From Mycolicibacterium septicum DSM 44393 (GTDB lineage Bacteria > Actinomycetota > Actinomycetes > Mycobacteriales > Mycobacteriaceae), in the NCBI RefSeq assembly GCF_000455325.1, contig NZ_HG322952.1, forward strand, positions 673,826 to 737,825: a stretch of 64,000 nt of DNA. Reading direction: 5' to 3'. Made by a program: the position numbers and the translations under genes. Below the pieces are notes generated by a model. It was not told the origin of the DNA and ran no database searches. It was given only the letters and a program-made list of their open reading frames with translations. Positions 8,616 through 17,726 of the stretch are shown piece by piece (positions within the stretch are counted from its first letter, which is position 1; each line of letters starts with the position of its first letter).

Positions 8616-8636
8616 GGTCGGTCATGCATACCGACC
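8616..8636. promoter_or_regulatory. 21-bp palindrome, possible operator
   Basis: GGTCGGT (8616-8622) is mirrored by ACCGACC (8630-8636) around a CATGCAT centre. It lies between the last acyl-CoA dehydrogenase stop and the VOC gene's ribosome site. It could be a TetR-type operator or a weak terminator. No matching regulator is adjacent. Confidence 0.35.
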
Positions 8637-8653
8637 GTCCCCGCAGAGAAAAC

Positions 8654-9691
8654 TCATCGGTAGCGCGCGGCGATCCTCGCGCGGTGTTCGGCGGGCGAGC
8701 CGAACAGCGACCGGTTGAGCGCGGCCCGCTTGAGATAGACGTGCACGCCGCTCTCCCAGGTGTAGCCGATACCGCCGTGCAACTGCATGGCCTTGCCCGC
8801 CACCTCGACCGCCGCCTCGGTGGCATTGGCCTTGGCCATCGACACCGTGAGCGGCGTCGGCTCCGCGATGGCCGCATTCACCAGCTGACGGGCGACCGAG
8901 ATTCGCACGAGCATGTCGGCACACGCGTGCTTGACGGCCTGGAACGAGCCGATCGGACGGCCGAACTGCCGGCGAACCCCGGTATAGGACACCGTGGTGT
9001 CGAGCATGGCCTGGGCGACGCCCAGGCTGTCGCAGGCCACCGCGAGCGCGGCGCGTTCGGTGAGCGCGACCAGCCCCGCCTCAGGCTCGCCATCGAATCG
9101 CCACACCGCGTCCTCGTCGACCTCCACGCCCTCGGCCGTCACGGTGGCGAGGCTGCGGGTCTCGTCGAGCACCGGCTGCTCGGTGACCGTGAGTCCGGGC
9201 GCCTCGGCGGCCACGTCCACCAGCACCGCGACACCGTCGGCGTCACGGGCGGGCAGCAGCAGCCGCCGAGCTCCGGCCGCATCGGGCACAAAGGCGGCCC
9301 GCCCGTGGACGCGCCAGCCCAGCCGGGTGGTGGCCAGGTCGAACGGCGCCGGCTCGCCCGCACCCGGCAGGGCCAGGGCAGCACGGGTGTTCCCGGCCAC
9401 CACCGCCTGCAACAACGCGTCACGGCTCTCGTTGGGTTGCAGCGCATTCAGTGCGCCGATGGCCAGCACGGCACCGCCGAGGTAGCCGGTCGCCGCAGCG
9501 GCCCGGCCCAGCTCCTCGCAGATCACCGCCACTTCAGCGAACGTCGCGCCGGCGCCGCCCGCCTCCTCGGAGGCGTCCAGTCCGACCCACCCCGCCGAGA
9601 TCAGCAGTGGCCAGTCGATGGTGTCCTTGGCCAGCAGATCAGCTGCCACGGAACGCAGTTCGTCATGAAGCTCGGAAAACTCGCTCATCAC
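8654..9691 (-). CDS. acyl-CoA dehydrogenase, short subunit
   Basis: A 345-residue acyl-CoA dehydrogenase-family protein. The C-terminal half is recognisable (YTGVRRQFGRPIGSFQAVKH for the helical domain, then AGKAMQLHGGIGYTWESGVH), while the N-terminal domain lacks the usual substrate/FAD signature GxxxTEPxAGSD. This is typical of the short partner in the heterotetrameric FadE pairs used for steroid and other bulky side chains in actinobacteria. It overlaps the long subunit gene upstream (9688) by 4 nt, ATGA, so translation is coupled. Inference: it pairs with that protein to oxidise a bulky acyl-CoA. Confidence 0.82.
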   Translation of the reverse strand: MMSEFSELHDELRSVAADLLAKDTIDWPLLISAGWVGLDASEEAGGAGATFAEVAVICEELGRAAAATGYLGGAVLAIGALNALQPNESRDALLQAVVAGNTRAALALPGAGEPAPFDLATTRLGWRVHGRAAFVPDAAGARRLLLPARDADGVAVLVDVAAEAPGLTVTEQPVLDETRSLATVTAEGVEVDEDAVWRFDGEPEAGLVALTERAALAVACDSLGVAQAMLDTTVSYTGVRRQFGRPIGSFQAVKHACADMLVRISVARQLVNAAIAEPTPLTVSMAKANATEAAVEVAGKAMQLHGGIGYTWESGVHVYLKRAALNRSLFGSPAEHRARIAARYR

Positions 9692-10848
9692 ACCGCACTC
9701 GGTTCTCGGGGCAGGCCCAGACCGCGCTCACCGATGATGGTGCGCTGGATCTCGCTGGCTCCGCCGGGGATGGTCCATTCCCACGATCCGATGAAATCGA
9801 GCATCCAGGCGCCCGACTCCCACCCGCTGGAGGCCGGTTTGGCCAGTACGGTGTGGGCGTTCAGGCCACCGATCTCGGCACCGAATCCGGTCATCCGCTG
9901 CAATAACTCGCTGTAGTACAGCTTGACGATCGAGGCGTCGGCCGCGCCGGCCTGCCCGGCCTCGGTCCGTTCCACCAGGTCCCGGCACAGCCCGCGCAAG
10001 CCGGACAGCTCGATCTCGAACTGCGCCAGCCGATCTGCCACCACCGGATCCTCGACCGGTGCGGCTTCGAGCAGCCAGTTGAAGCCCGCATTGCCCAGCC
10101 GTTCGGACAATTCGAGCATGGTCATACCGCGCTCGGCGCCGAGCGTGGCCTGGGCCACCTGCCAACCCTTGTTCACCGGGCCGATCAGATTGGCCGCGGG
10201 AACGGTCACGTCGTTGAGGAAGATCTCGCAGAAATGTGAATCCCCCACGGCATTTCGGATCGGCCGCACATCGATGCCGGGTGTGGTCATGTCCATCAGG
10301 AAGTAGGAGATGCCGTGCCGTTTGGGTGCTTCTGGATCGGTGCGCGCCAGCAGCAGACACCAGTCGGCGTGCAGAGCGCCACTGGCCCAGAGCTTCTGGC
10401 CGTTGACGACGAAGTTGTCACCGTCCGCGCGAGCTGTCGTGCGCAGGGCCGCAAGATCGGATCCGGCCTCCGGCTCGGAGAACCCCTGCACCCAGATCTC
10501 GCCGTCGAGGATGGCGGGCAGGTGACGGCGCTGTTCCTCGGAGCCTGCCGCGAGCAGAGTGGAGGCCGCGTGGTGGATCCCGACGAAGGCCAATACCAGC
10601 CGGGGCGCATCGTGCCTCGCCAGTTCCTGATACAGCACGATCTGTTGGGGCACAGACATGCCGCCACCCCATTCCGCCGGCCAATGCGGGACCGCATATC
10701 CGGCGGTGTGCAGCTCGGCGAACCAGGCTTTCTGGAACGACACGAACTCGTCGTCTCCGACACCGGTCTGGTTGGCGCGCCAGTCTTTCGGGACGTGGGC
10801 CGCGCACCAGTCCCGCACCGTGGCCCGGAACTCGTCGAGGTCGGTCAT
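9688..10848 (-). CDS. acyl-CoA dehydrogenase, long subunit
   Basis: A 386-residue acyl-CoA dehydrogenase with the classic middle-domain signature QGFSEPEAGSDLAALRT and NGQKLWASGALHADWCLLL. The C-terminus, GSWEWTIPGGASEIQRTIIG, is the usual FAD-contact segment. It would introduce the 2,3-double bond into an acyl-CoA using FAD and pass electrons to ETF. It sits between two short-type FadE genes with 4-nt overlaps on both sides and most likely forms a hetero-oligomer with the downstream protein (8654-9691). Confidence 0.87.
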   Translation of the reverse strand: MTDLDEFRATVRDWCAAHVPKDWRANQTGVGDDEFVSFQKAWFAELHTAGYAVPHWPAEWGGGMSVPQQIVLYQELARHDAPRLVLAFVGIHHAASTLLAAGSEEQRRHLPAILDGEIWVQGFSEPEAGSDLAALRTTARADGDNFVVNGQKLWASGALHADWCLLLARTDPEAPKRHGISYFLMDMTTPGIDVRPIRNAVGDSHFCEIFLNDVTVPAANLIGPVNKGWQVAQATLGAERGMTMLELSERLGNAGFNWLLEAAPVEDPVVADRLAQFEIELSGLRGLCRDLVERTEAGQAGAADASIVKLYYSELLQRMTGFGAEIGGLNAHTVLAKPASSGWESGAWMLDFIGSWEWTIPGGASEIQRTIIGERGLGLPREPSAV

Positions 10849-11777
10849 GACGAGAACAATCCGGTGAGCCCGCGCCGGCCGAGCCGGGCGGTCAGGGTGT
10901 CGCGGGTCTTGGACACCCCGAATGGCAAGCGGCGCAACGGCTGGCTGTAACGCGACAGCCAGGACAGCGTGGTTTCATCGCAGAAGCCGACGGCCCCGTG
11001 CAGCTGATGGCACACCCGGAACACCACCTCGGCCGCCTCGATCGCGGCCAGGCGCAATGCCAGTGCGTCGTTGATCGCCTCGTCGGCGGGGTTCGTGACC
11101 AGGCTCCACAGCGCGTACTTGGCCAGGATGTCGGCGCCGCTGCGCTCCACCTCGGCATCGGTCAGCTGGAACTGCACGCCCTGGAACGAAGACAGCGGCT
11201 GGCCGAACTGCTTGCGCAGGCTGACGTGTGCGACCGTCAGATCGATGGCCCGGTCCAGCATGCCGAGCAGGCTCCACGACGGCAGCACCAGGGCGAGCGC
11301 CACGTCCTTCAGGCCCGCACCGTCCACGGAAGACAGCTCCAGCGCGGTGGCGAACGACGGACCGGAGGCACCGGTTACGGTCACCGTGCTGCGCGTACCG
11401 TCCAATGTTACAGCGGCCCACCGGTTGTCGAGCCCCTGCAGCGCCGCCTCGGGCGCGTCGGCATCGATGACGACCAGCCCGTCGACGTCCAGATCCGCCG
11501 GTCGCGCCAATCGCTCCGCGACCGGATACGGCAGCGTCCAATAGCCGGCACTGCGGCACACCGCGGCCGCGGCCTCCAAGGAGTCCGCATCGCCGCGTGG
11601 TTCGAGTTCGAACACGCCTAGGCCTTCCAGCACAGGCATGACCAGCCCGGCCCGGGTGTCCGGCTTGGCGTCGGCCTGGGCCAGCAGCTGATCACCGCCG
11701 GCGGACTCGAATGCCTTCAGAGCCTCGCGGCCATATTCTTTGGCGTCTTCGCTGAGATCCAGAATCATCGCCGTCAC
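10845..11777 (-). CDS. acyl-CoA dehydrogenase, short subunit
   Basis: About 310 residues from the GTG at 11777, which overlaps the upstream stop as GTGA; an ATG nine nucleotides inside (11768) is the alternative. The 4-nt overlap matches the other junctions in this operon. The helical C-terminal half is clear (VSLRKQFGQPLSSFQGVQFQ, then CHQLHGAVGFCDETTLSWLS), but the N-terminal glycine/acid-rich signature is missing. It is therefore the likely short partner of the long FadE encoded just upstream (11774-12928). Confidence 0.8.
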   Translation of the reverse strand: MTAMILDLSEDAKEYGREALKAFESAGGDQLLAQADAKPDTRAGLVMPVLEGLGVFELEPRGDADSLEAAAAVCRSAGYWTLPYPVAERLARPADLDVDGLVVIDADAPEAALQGLDNRWAAVTLDGTRSTVTVTGASGPSFATALELSSVDGAGLKDVALALVLPSWSLLGMLDRAIDLTVAHVSLRKQFGQPLSSFQGVQFQLTDAEVERSGADILAKYALWSLVTNPADEAINDALALRLAAIEAAEVVFRVCHQLHGAVGFCDETTLSWLSRYSQPLRRLPFGVSKTRDTLTARLGRRGLTGLFSS

Positions 11778-12928
11778 GCCTTTCCGGCCAGCATGGTCCG
11801 CGACAGCAGGATGCGCTGCATCTCGATGCTGCCCGAGGACACCGTCGACGCCTGCGAGTACCGCCAATGGTCCTCCACCTCGGCGCGGAAGTACTCGGCA
11901 CGGCTGTCCTCGCCGCGCGGCAGGGCCGCGGCGATCTCCATGAGCACCTCGGCGCTCTCCTGATCCAGCCTCGTCACCGCGATCCGATATGCCGCAGAGT
12001 CACCGGGATTCACCCGCCCGGTGGCCTGCATCGACACCACCCGGTAGGCCATCAGCCGGGCCCGGCGGCAGTGCGTCAGCATCCGCGTCCAGCGGCCCCG
12101 AAGTTCGGCGGGCAGTTGCTCCCACTTGTCTCCGAGCACCTCGGGCGCGGTCTGCAGCAGCCGCTCGCAGCGCGCGTAGCGGGCGATACCGACGCGCTCG
12201 AAGGACACCACGTCCTGCACGATCGACCAGCCCTGATCCACGGTGCCGAGCACATCGGCCTCGGTGACCTTGAGGTCGTCGAAGAACACCTCGTTGAGAT
12301 GGTGCGGGCCCATCATGGTGCGGATCGGGCGCACCTGGATACCCGGTGAATCCATCGGCACCAGGAAGATGGTCATGCCCTGTTGTTTCTTCTCGCCCTT
12401 GGAGGTACGGGCGAGCAGGAAGCACCACTGCGCCATGGTGGCGTAGGAAGTCCAGATCTTCTGGCCGTTGACCCGCCAGCCGTCGTCCTCCCGGCGGGCG
12501 AACGTGCGCAGCGAGGCCAGGTCCGAACCCGCCTCGGGTTCGGAAAAGCCCTGGCACCAGATCACTTCACCGTTGGCGATCGGCGGCAGGTGCTTGCGCT
12601 GCTGCTCCTCGGTGCCGTGTCGCATGATGATCGGGCCGACCCAGTTGACGCCCATGTACTGGGCCCCGCGCGGCTCGTGGTGCGCCCACATCTCCTCGCG
12701 CACCACGGTCTGCTCCCAGACCGACGCATCGCCGCCGCCGAACTCCTTCGGCCATGACATGCACAGCAGGTGCTGCTGTGCCAGCGTCCGGCAGAACTGC
12801 TGCGCCACCGCCAGATCGGCGGGGTCATCGGTGAACGCGCCGAGAAAATCAGCGGGAACCTGGTCGGCGATCAGCGCACGCAGCTCACCCCGCAGCGTGT
12901 CGGCCGCCTCGCCAAAATCGAAATCCAC
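11774..12928 (-). CDS. acyl-CoA dehydrogenase, long subunit
   Basis: A 384-residue acyl-CoA dehydrogenase. The signature WCQGFSEPEAGSDLASLRT is followed by NGQKIWTSYATMAQWCFLL, and the C-terminus has STVSSGSIEMQRILLS. The GTG at 12928 (VDFDFGEAADTLRGEL) is chosen because AGGAAGG lies just upstream and because the frame before it falls inside the CoA-transferase gene. It probably forms the second long/short FadE pair of the operon with the 10845-11777 product. Confidence 0.86.
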   Translation of the reverse strand: MDFDFGEAADTLRGELRALIADQVPADFLGAFTDDPADLAVAQQFCRTLAQQHLLCMSWPKEFGGGDASVWEQTVVREEMWAHHEPRGAQYMGVNWVGPIIMRHGTEEQQRKHLPPIANGEVIWCQGFSEPEAGSDLASLRTFARREDDGWRVNGQKIWTSYATMAQWCFLLARTSKGEKKQQGMTIFLVPMDSPGIQVRPIRTMMGPHHLNEVFFDDLKVTEADVLGTVDQGWSIVQDVVSFERVGIARYARCERLLQTAPEVLGDKWEQLPAELRGRWTRMLTHCRRARLMAYRVVSMQATGRVNPGDSAAYRIAVTRLDQESAEVLMEIAAALPRGEDSRAEYFRAEVEDHWRYSQASTVSSGSIEMQRILLSRTMLAGKA

Positions 12929-12962
12929 TCCTGGCCTTCCTATTCCTGCTCTGATTCGCCCG

Positions 12963-14114
12963 TTACCCGGCGATGTCCCGTGAGCCGAGTTCGGCAAGCA
13001 CCTCGGCGGTGTCGGCACCCAGTTCCGGTGCGTACCCGGCGACGTGACCCGGAGTCCGGGAGAACCAGGTGGGCACGCCAGGCATCCGCACCCGGCCGTG
13101 CGGGGTGTCGACGGTCTCGAACAGTCCGACGGCGTTGAGGTGCTCGTTCTCGAACAGCGCGTCCGGAGTGAGCATGGGCGCGGCGGGAATCTCCAACTCG
13201 GTGAACAGATCCAGCCACTCCGCTGTGGTGCGCTCCTTGAGCGTCTGGGCCACCAGCGCGTACACCGTGTCGATCTGCTTGGCTCGTTGTTCCAGCGTCG
13301 CGTATTCGGGGCTATTCCATGGCGGCTGCACCCGCTCGATGAAGGCGTTCCAGTGCTTGTCGTTGTAGACGAGCGCCGCGATGTGACCGTCCTTGGTCTC
13401 GTACGGCTTGCGGTTGGGGGTGACCGCGCGCGGGTACACCGCAGGCCCCAGCGGGGGGTCGAACATGGCGCCGTTGGCATGTTCGACCAGCATGAAGGAG
13501 GCCATGGTCTCGAACATGCTGACCTCGACCTCCTGGCCCTCGCCGGTGCGCTCCCGGTGGAACAGGGCCATGGTGGTGGCGTAGAGCGCGGTCAGCCCGG
13601 CCACCTTGTCGGCCATGATGGTGCCCACGTAGGAGGCCTCGCCGGTCAATTGCTGTTGTACCGCGGGCAATCCGCATTCGGCCTGGATGGTGTCGTCGTA
13701 CGCGGGCCGGTCGGCGTCCGGGCCGCGGCGGCCGTATCCATAGCAGTTGGTGTAGACGATGCCCGGGTTGATCGCGGCCACATCGTCGTAGCCGAAACCG
13801 AGCTTGGTGATGGCCTTGGCCCGCATCGAGTGGATGAACACATCGGCGTCGGCGATCAGGGCGCGCAGGTCGGCCTTGCCCTGTTCCGAACGCAGATCCA
13901 GCACCACGCTGCGCTTGCCCCGGTTGACGTTGACGAACACGCCGCTCATTCCGGGAGCCGGACCCACCGAGATGTAGCGGGTGTTGTCGCCGGCCGGTGT
14001 CTCGACCTTGATGACGTCGGCGCCCATGTCGGCCATGATCTGCGTGCAGTACGGCCCCATCACCATGGCGGTGAGGTCGATGACCCGAATGCCTTGCAGT
14101 GGACCGGATGTCAT
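12963..14114 (-). CDS. class III CoA-transferase (CaiB/BaiF family)
   Basis: A 383-residue CaiB/BaiF-type CoA-transferase, which moves CoA between carboxylates through an aspartyl-CoA intermediate. Hallmarks are the start GIRVIDLTAMVMGPYCTQIM, ADMGADVIKVETPAGD, RGKRSVVLDLRSEQG, and the region VYTNCYGYGRRGPDADRPAY followed by DDTIQ. Another possible role in this family is alpha-methylacyl-CoA racemisation. In this operon it offers a second way, besides the two ligases, to activate an acid intermediate. It overlaps the SDR gene upstream by 4 nt. Confidence 0.85.
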   Translation of the reverse strand: MTSGPLQGIRVIDLTAMVMGPYCTQIMADMGADVIKVETPAGDNTRYISVGPAPGMSGVFVNVNRGKRSVVLDLRSEQGKADLRALIADADVFIHSMRAKAITKLGFGYDDVAAINPGIVYTNCYGYGRRGPDADRPAYDDTIQAECGLPAVQQQLTGEASYVGTIMADKVAGLTALYATTMALFHRERTGEGQEVEVSMFETMASFMLVEHANGAMFDPPLGPAVYPRAVTPNRKPYETKDGHIAALVYNDKHWNAFIERVQPPWNSPEYATLEQRAKQIDTVYALVAQTLKERTTAEWLDLFTELEIPAAPMLTPDALFENEHLNAVGLFETVDTPHGRVRMPGVPTWFSRTPGHVAGYAPELGADTAEVLAELGSRDIAG

Positions 14115-15031
14115 GACTTGACCTCTTCCGCCGCTCGTCCGAAGCTGTACCGGATGTGATCGGCATGACCGTCGGGTACCACCGGGAAGATGACCGGCTC
14201 GCTCACATCGCGGATGCGGTCCATCTGCTCACCGACCTCCTCCACGGTCCACGACGGCTGGTACACGCCCGGCGATTCGGCGACGACGGCGCGGGCGATC
14301 CGCCCCGCGATCGCGACGAAGAACTCGCCGGTGACCGAACAGGATTCGTGCGCCAGCCAGCCCACGGCCGGGGCCACCAGCTCGGCGCCCATCGGCGGGT
14401 ACGCCGAGGTGTCCAGGCCCTCGGCCATCCGGGTCACCGCGCCCGGAACGATCGCATTGCACAACACACCTTCGTCGGCGCCCTCCAGTGCCACCACATT
14501 GCACAGCCCGAGGATCCCGGCCTTGGCCGCCGCGTAGTTGGCCACCTGATGGTTGCCGTACAGCCCGCCGATCGACGAGGTCAGCACCACCCGGCCGTAG
14601 CCGGCCTGGCACATCAGCGGAAATGCCGGTCGCACAACGTGGAACGCGCCGCGCAGGTGCACGTCGAGCACGGCATCGAAATCGTCGTAGCTCATCTCTT
14701 TGAGCGAGTCGCGCCGCACGGTGCCCGCGTTGTGGATCAGGATGTCCACGCGACCGAAGCGCCCGACGGCCGCGTCGATGATGGCCCGGCCGCCTTCGGC
14801 GGTGGCCACCGAATCCGTGACGGCGACGGCTTGACCACCGGCCGAGACGATTTCGTCGACGACGGCCTGGGCCGGCCCCGAGTCGGCACCGTCCCCGGTG
14901 AGACTGCCACCGGGATCGTTGACGACGACCTTGGCGCCCCTCGACGCGAGGAGCAGGGCGTATTCGCGGCCCAGTCCCCGGCCTGCGCCGGTGACGACGG
15001 CGACGCGATCGTCGAATCTGAGTGTGCTCAA
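14111..15031 (-). CDS. SDR family oxidoreductase (hydroxyacyl-CoA dehydrogenase-like)
   Basis: A 306-residue classical short-chain dehydrogenase. The cofactor motif TGAGRGLGREYAL is at residues 15-27, followed by HNAG, catalytic Ser in LTSSIGG, and YAAAKAG for the Tyr/Lys pair. The insert GGSLTGDGADSGPAQAVVDE and the long tail resemble the dehydrogenase domain of multifunctional peroxisomal-type 3-hydroxyacyl-CoA dehydrogenases. A beta-oxidation role, oxidising a 3-hydroxyacyl-CoA with NAD+, is therefore likely. It is flanked by 4-nt overlaps on both sides. Confidence 0.83.
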   Translation of the reverse strand: MSTLRFDDRVAVVTGAGRGLGREYALLLASRGAKVVVNDPGGSLTGDGADSGPAQAVVDEIVSAGGQAVAVTDSVATAEGGRAIIDAAVGRFGRVDILIHNAGTVRRDSLKEMSYDDFDAVLDVHLRGAFHVVRPAFPLMCQAGYGRVVLTSSIGGLYGNHQVANYAAAKAGILGLCNVVALEGADEGVLCNAIVPGAVTRMAEGLDTSAYPPMGAELVAPAVGWLAHESCSVTGEFFVAIAGRIARAVVAESPGVYQPSWTVEEVGEQMDRIRDVSEPVIFPVVPDGHADHIRYSFGRAAEEVKS

Positions 15032-15873
15032 GCGAAGGGCTCCTCGCCCTCGAGTTTGGTGCGCTGCAACAGCCGCCCCGACGTCGGGTCATACGGTGTG
15101 GCCCGGTGCATGGTCCCGGTGTTGTCCCAGATCACCAGGTCGCCGACGGTCCACTTGTGCCGGTAGGTGAAGTCCGGCTGGGTGGCCCAATCCCGCAGCC
15201 GCACCAGCAGTTCGGCGCTCTTGCGGAAGTCGATCGGGCCGTCGGCATCGACGATGTGGCGGGCGGTGGCGCCCAGCACCAGCGACTTGCGGCCGGACTG
15301 GTGTGTCCACACCAACGGCAGTTCCCGATCACCGATCGCCATCATCCGGCGCAGCGCCTTCGCGCTGGGTTCCGGGTCGTAGTAGAACATCGTGTTCCAC
15401 GCCGAATGCATGACGCGCAGGCCCTCGATCTCGGCCTTGTCCTCATCGGACAGGTCATCGTAGGCGGCGTAGGTGTTGCAGAACTCGGTGTCGCCTTCCT
15501 CCGGGTTGCCCAGAGCCACGCTCTGCAGCAGCGAGGCCAGGATCGGCACCTCGTTCATCGTTCCGTCGATGTGCCAGTACAGCGAGCCCTTGAGGTAATC
15601 GGCCTGCTTGTTCACCTCGGTGTCGAGGGAGACCTTGTACAGCTTCTCGCCGGCGTGTTCCGGGGCGAACGTCCCGAGGGTTTCGGTGAACGCGATCTGC
15701 TCGTCGTCGGTGAACCCGATCTGCGGGAACACCAGCACCCCGCGCTGCTCGAGCAGCTCCCGGATCCGCCCCGCATGTTCGCCCGAGAGCAGTGTGGCCT
15801 TGTCGGCCCGGATCTCGGTTCCGATGCGCGGCTTGATATCCCGGGTTTCGAGCGCCGTGGTCGATGTCGTCAT
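15028..15873 (-). CDS. TauD/TfdA family Fe(II)/2-oxoglutarate dioxygenase
   Basis: A 281-residue 2-oxoglutarate-dependent dioxygenase. The metal triad is visible as HxD in LYWHIDGTMNEVP and the distal His in NTGTMHRATPYD; the 2-oxoglutarate-binding Arg is probably in RLLQRTKLEGE near the C-terminus. TfdA/TauD enzymes hydroxylate next to an ether, sulfonate or amine and so split the molecule; alkyl hydroxylation is also known. The ATG at 15873 is chosen because it overlaps the upstream monooxygenase stop as ATGA. Confidence 0.85.
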   Translation of the reverse strand: MTTSTTALETRDIKPRIGTEIRADKATLLSGEHAGRIRELLEQRGVLVFPQIGFTDDEQIAFTETLGTFAPEHAGEKLYKVSLDTEVNKQADYLKGSLYWHIDGTMNEVPILASLLQSVALGNPEEGDTEFCNTYAAYDDLSDEDKAEIEGLRVMHSAWNTMFYYDPEPSAKALRRMMAIGDRELPLVWTHQSGRKSLVLGATARHIVDADGPIDFRKSAELLVRLRDWATQPDFTYRHKWTVGDLVIWDNTGTMHRATPYDPTSGRLLQRTKLEGEEPFA

Positions 15874-17726
15874 GAGGTGAGCTCTAATCCGTCGAGGTCG
15901 CCCTTGGCCCGCCATTCGGCGATCAGCTCGTCGAACGCGTAGAAGCCGGGCGAGTAGAAATCACCGAGGAATGCGCCGTTGCGCTCTGCGCCACCACGGC
16001 CCTCGTTGTTGTAGTAGCCAGGCGTGCAAGACAATTCGAATGCCGAGTTGTCGATCGCCAGTTCCCCGACCGTGGCGACCCAGGCATCCTGCCCCTCCTG
16101 GCTCGGCTCGACCGTGGTGGCACCCCGGTTCTGCGCCTCGGCGATGATGTAGGCGATGTGCTTGGCCTGCTGTTCGAACATCGCCGTGGTATTGGCCGAC
16201 ACCCCACCCTGGATGAAGCCCATGAAGAACTGATTGGGGAAGCCACGGCTGGTCATCCCGTGCAGGGTCTTGTAGTCGTTCTGCCAGTAGTCGAACAGCT
16301 CCAGCCCGTCGCGACCCACGATCTTGTCGATCGCAAACCGGCGGCTGATCTCAGTGGAGATCTCGAAGCCGCTTGCGAAAACCACGCAGTCGACGTCGTA
16401 TTCGACGCCGTCGGCGACAATCCCTTTCTCGGTCAACCGTTCGACACCCTTGGATGCCGAGACATCAACGAGCGTCACGTTGGGGCGGTTGAACGTGGAC
16501 AGATAGTGCTCACTGGACGTCGGCCGCTTGCACATGAAGCGGTAGTACGGCTTGAGCGCCTCGGCGGTATCGGGATCCTCGACGATCTCGGCGACCAGGC
16601 GACGCAGCCGCTCCATGATCTTGAAGTCTTCTTCTTCCCGGAACGCCATGATCTGCTCGATGGTGACCGAGGCCGGGTCCTCGCTGGCCGCAATCCGGGC
16701 GGTCAGGTTGCGTCCGAGCTCGGTCCAGAAGTCGCACACCAGGTCTGGCTCACCGAACACCACTCCGACGAACGGCGACCAGTTGTGGAAGTTGCGCTTG
16801 CGTTCCTCCTGCCACCCCGGCTGCAGCGACGCGGCCCAGACCGGATCGGTGGGCGGGTTGGTCCGGGCGTCCACCGAGGACGGCGTGCGCTGGAAGACGA
16901 AGAGTTCCTTGGCGTCGCGGCCGAGGTGGGGTACCAGCTGGATACCGGTTGCGCCGGTGCCGACAAGGGCGACGCGTTTGTCGGCCAGCTTGTGCAGGCC
17001 GCCGTCTGCGGTCCCTCCGGTGTAGTCGTAGTCCCAGCGCGCCGAGTGGAACACGTGTCCGCCCGCGGCCTTGTATTCCTTGATACCGGGGATGCCCGGC
17101 AGCTTCGGCACGTTGTAGGAGCCCTGCGCCATGACGACGAAGCGGGCTCGGATGTCATCGCCCCGGTCGGTGCTGATCCGCCACCTCTGGGTCTCGTCCT
17201 CCCAACGCAGTTCGCGCACCTGGGTGGAGAACAACGCGCCATCGTAGAGGCCGAAATGCTTACCGATGTTGCGGCAGTGCTGGAAGATCTCGGCGCCGTC
17301 GGCGAACTTCTTGCTCGGCATGAAGTCGAGTTCTTCGAGCAGCGGGATGTAGCAGTAGGCGTCGTTGTCGCACTGGATTCCGGGGAAGCGGTTCCAGTAC
17401 CACACCCCGCCGAAGTCACCGGCCATCTCGATGACCCGGATGCCCTCGACACCGGCCTTCTTCAAGTACGCCCCGGCCAGCAGGCCGGCGAAACCACCGC
17501 CGAGGATGACGACGTCGGCGTCCTCGACGATCGGGTCGCGCTCGGTCACCGTGGTGTACGGGTCGACCTCGGAGAACTCGGCGAAATCACCGTCCAGTTC
17601 CAGGTACTGGTCACCGCCCTCGGGTCGCAGGCGCTTGGCCCGCTCGGCGGCGTACTTCTCCCGGATCGCGTCGACGTCGAAATCGGTTGGGGTCTCGGTG
17701 GGCCCGCACGTGTTCGGTTGGGTCAT
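15870..17726 (-). CDS. flavin-containing Baeyer-Villiger-type monooxygenase
   Basis: A 618-residue FAD/NADPH monooxygenase. The FAD Rossmann motif is VVILGGGFAGLLAGAYLKKA near residues 73-92, followed by GGVWYWNRFPGIQCDNDAY, which is characteristic of Baeyer-Villiger enzymes. The fingerprint F-x-G-x3-H-x3-W is present in a degenerate form (GGHVFHSARWD), and a second nucleotide site follows as VALVGTGATGIQLVPHL. The length, including an N-terminal extension of about 65 residues, fits the larger BVMO group that acts on cyclic ketones. It should insert oxygen beside a ketone to give an ester or lactone. The start ATG at 17726 has a probable former 4-nt overlap with the LLM gene (see that entry). 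Confidence 0.85.
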   Translation of the reverse strand: MTQPNTCGPTETPTDFDVDAIREKYAAERAKRLRPEGGDQYLELDGDFAEFSEVDPYTTVTERDPIVEDADVVILGGGFAGLLAGAYLKKAGVEGIRVIEMAGDFGGVWYWNRFPGIQCDNDAYCYIPLLEELDFMPSKKFADGAEIFQHCRNIGKHFGLYDGALFSTQVRELRWEDETQRWRISTDRGDDIRARFVVMAQGSYNVPKLPGIPGIKEYKAAGGHVFHSARWDYDYTGGTADGGLHKLADKRVALVGTGATGIQLVPHLGRDAKELFVFQRTPSSVDARTNPPTDPVWAASLQPGWQEERKRNFHNWSPFVGVVFGEPDLVCDFWTELGRNLTARIAASEDPASVTIEQIMAFREEEDFKIMERLRRLVAEIVEDPDTAEALKPYYRFMCKRPTSSEHYLSTFNRPNVTLVDVSASKGVERLTEKGIVADGVEYDVDCVVFASGFEISTEISRRFAIDKIVGRDGLELFDYWQNDYKTLHGMTSRGFPNQFFMGFIQGGVSANTTAMFEQQAKHIAYIIAEAQNRGATTVEPSQEGQDAWVATVGELAIDNSAFELSCTPGYYNNEGRGGAERNGAFLGDFYSPGFYAFDELIAEWRAKGDLDGLELTS

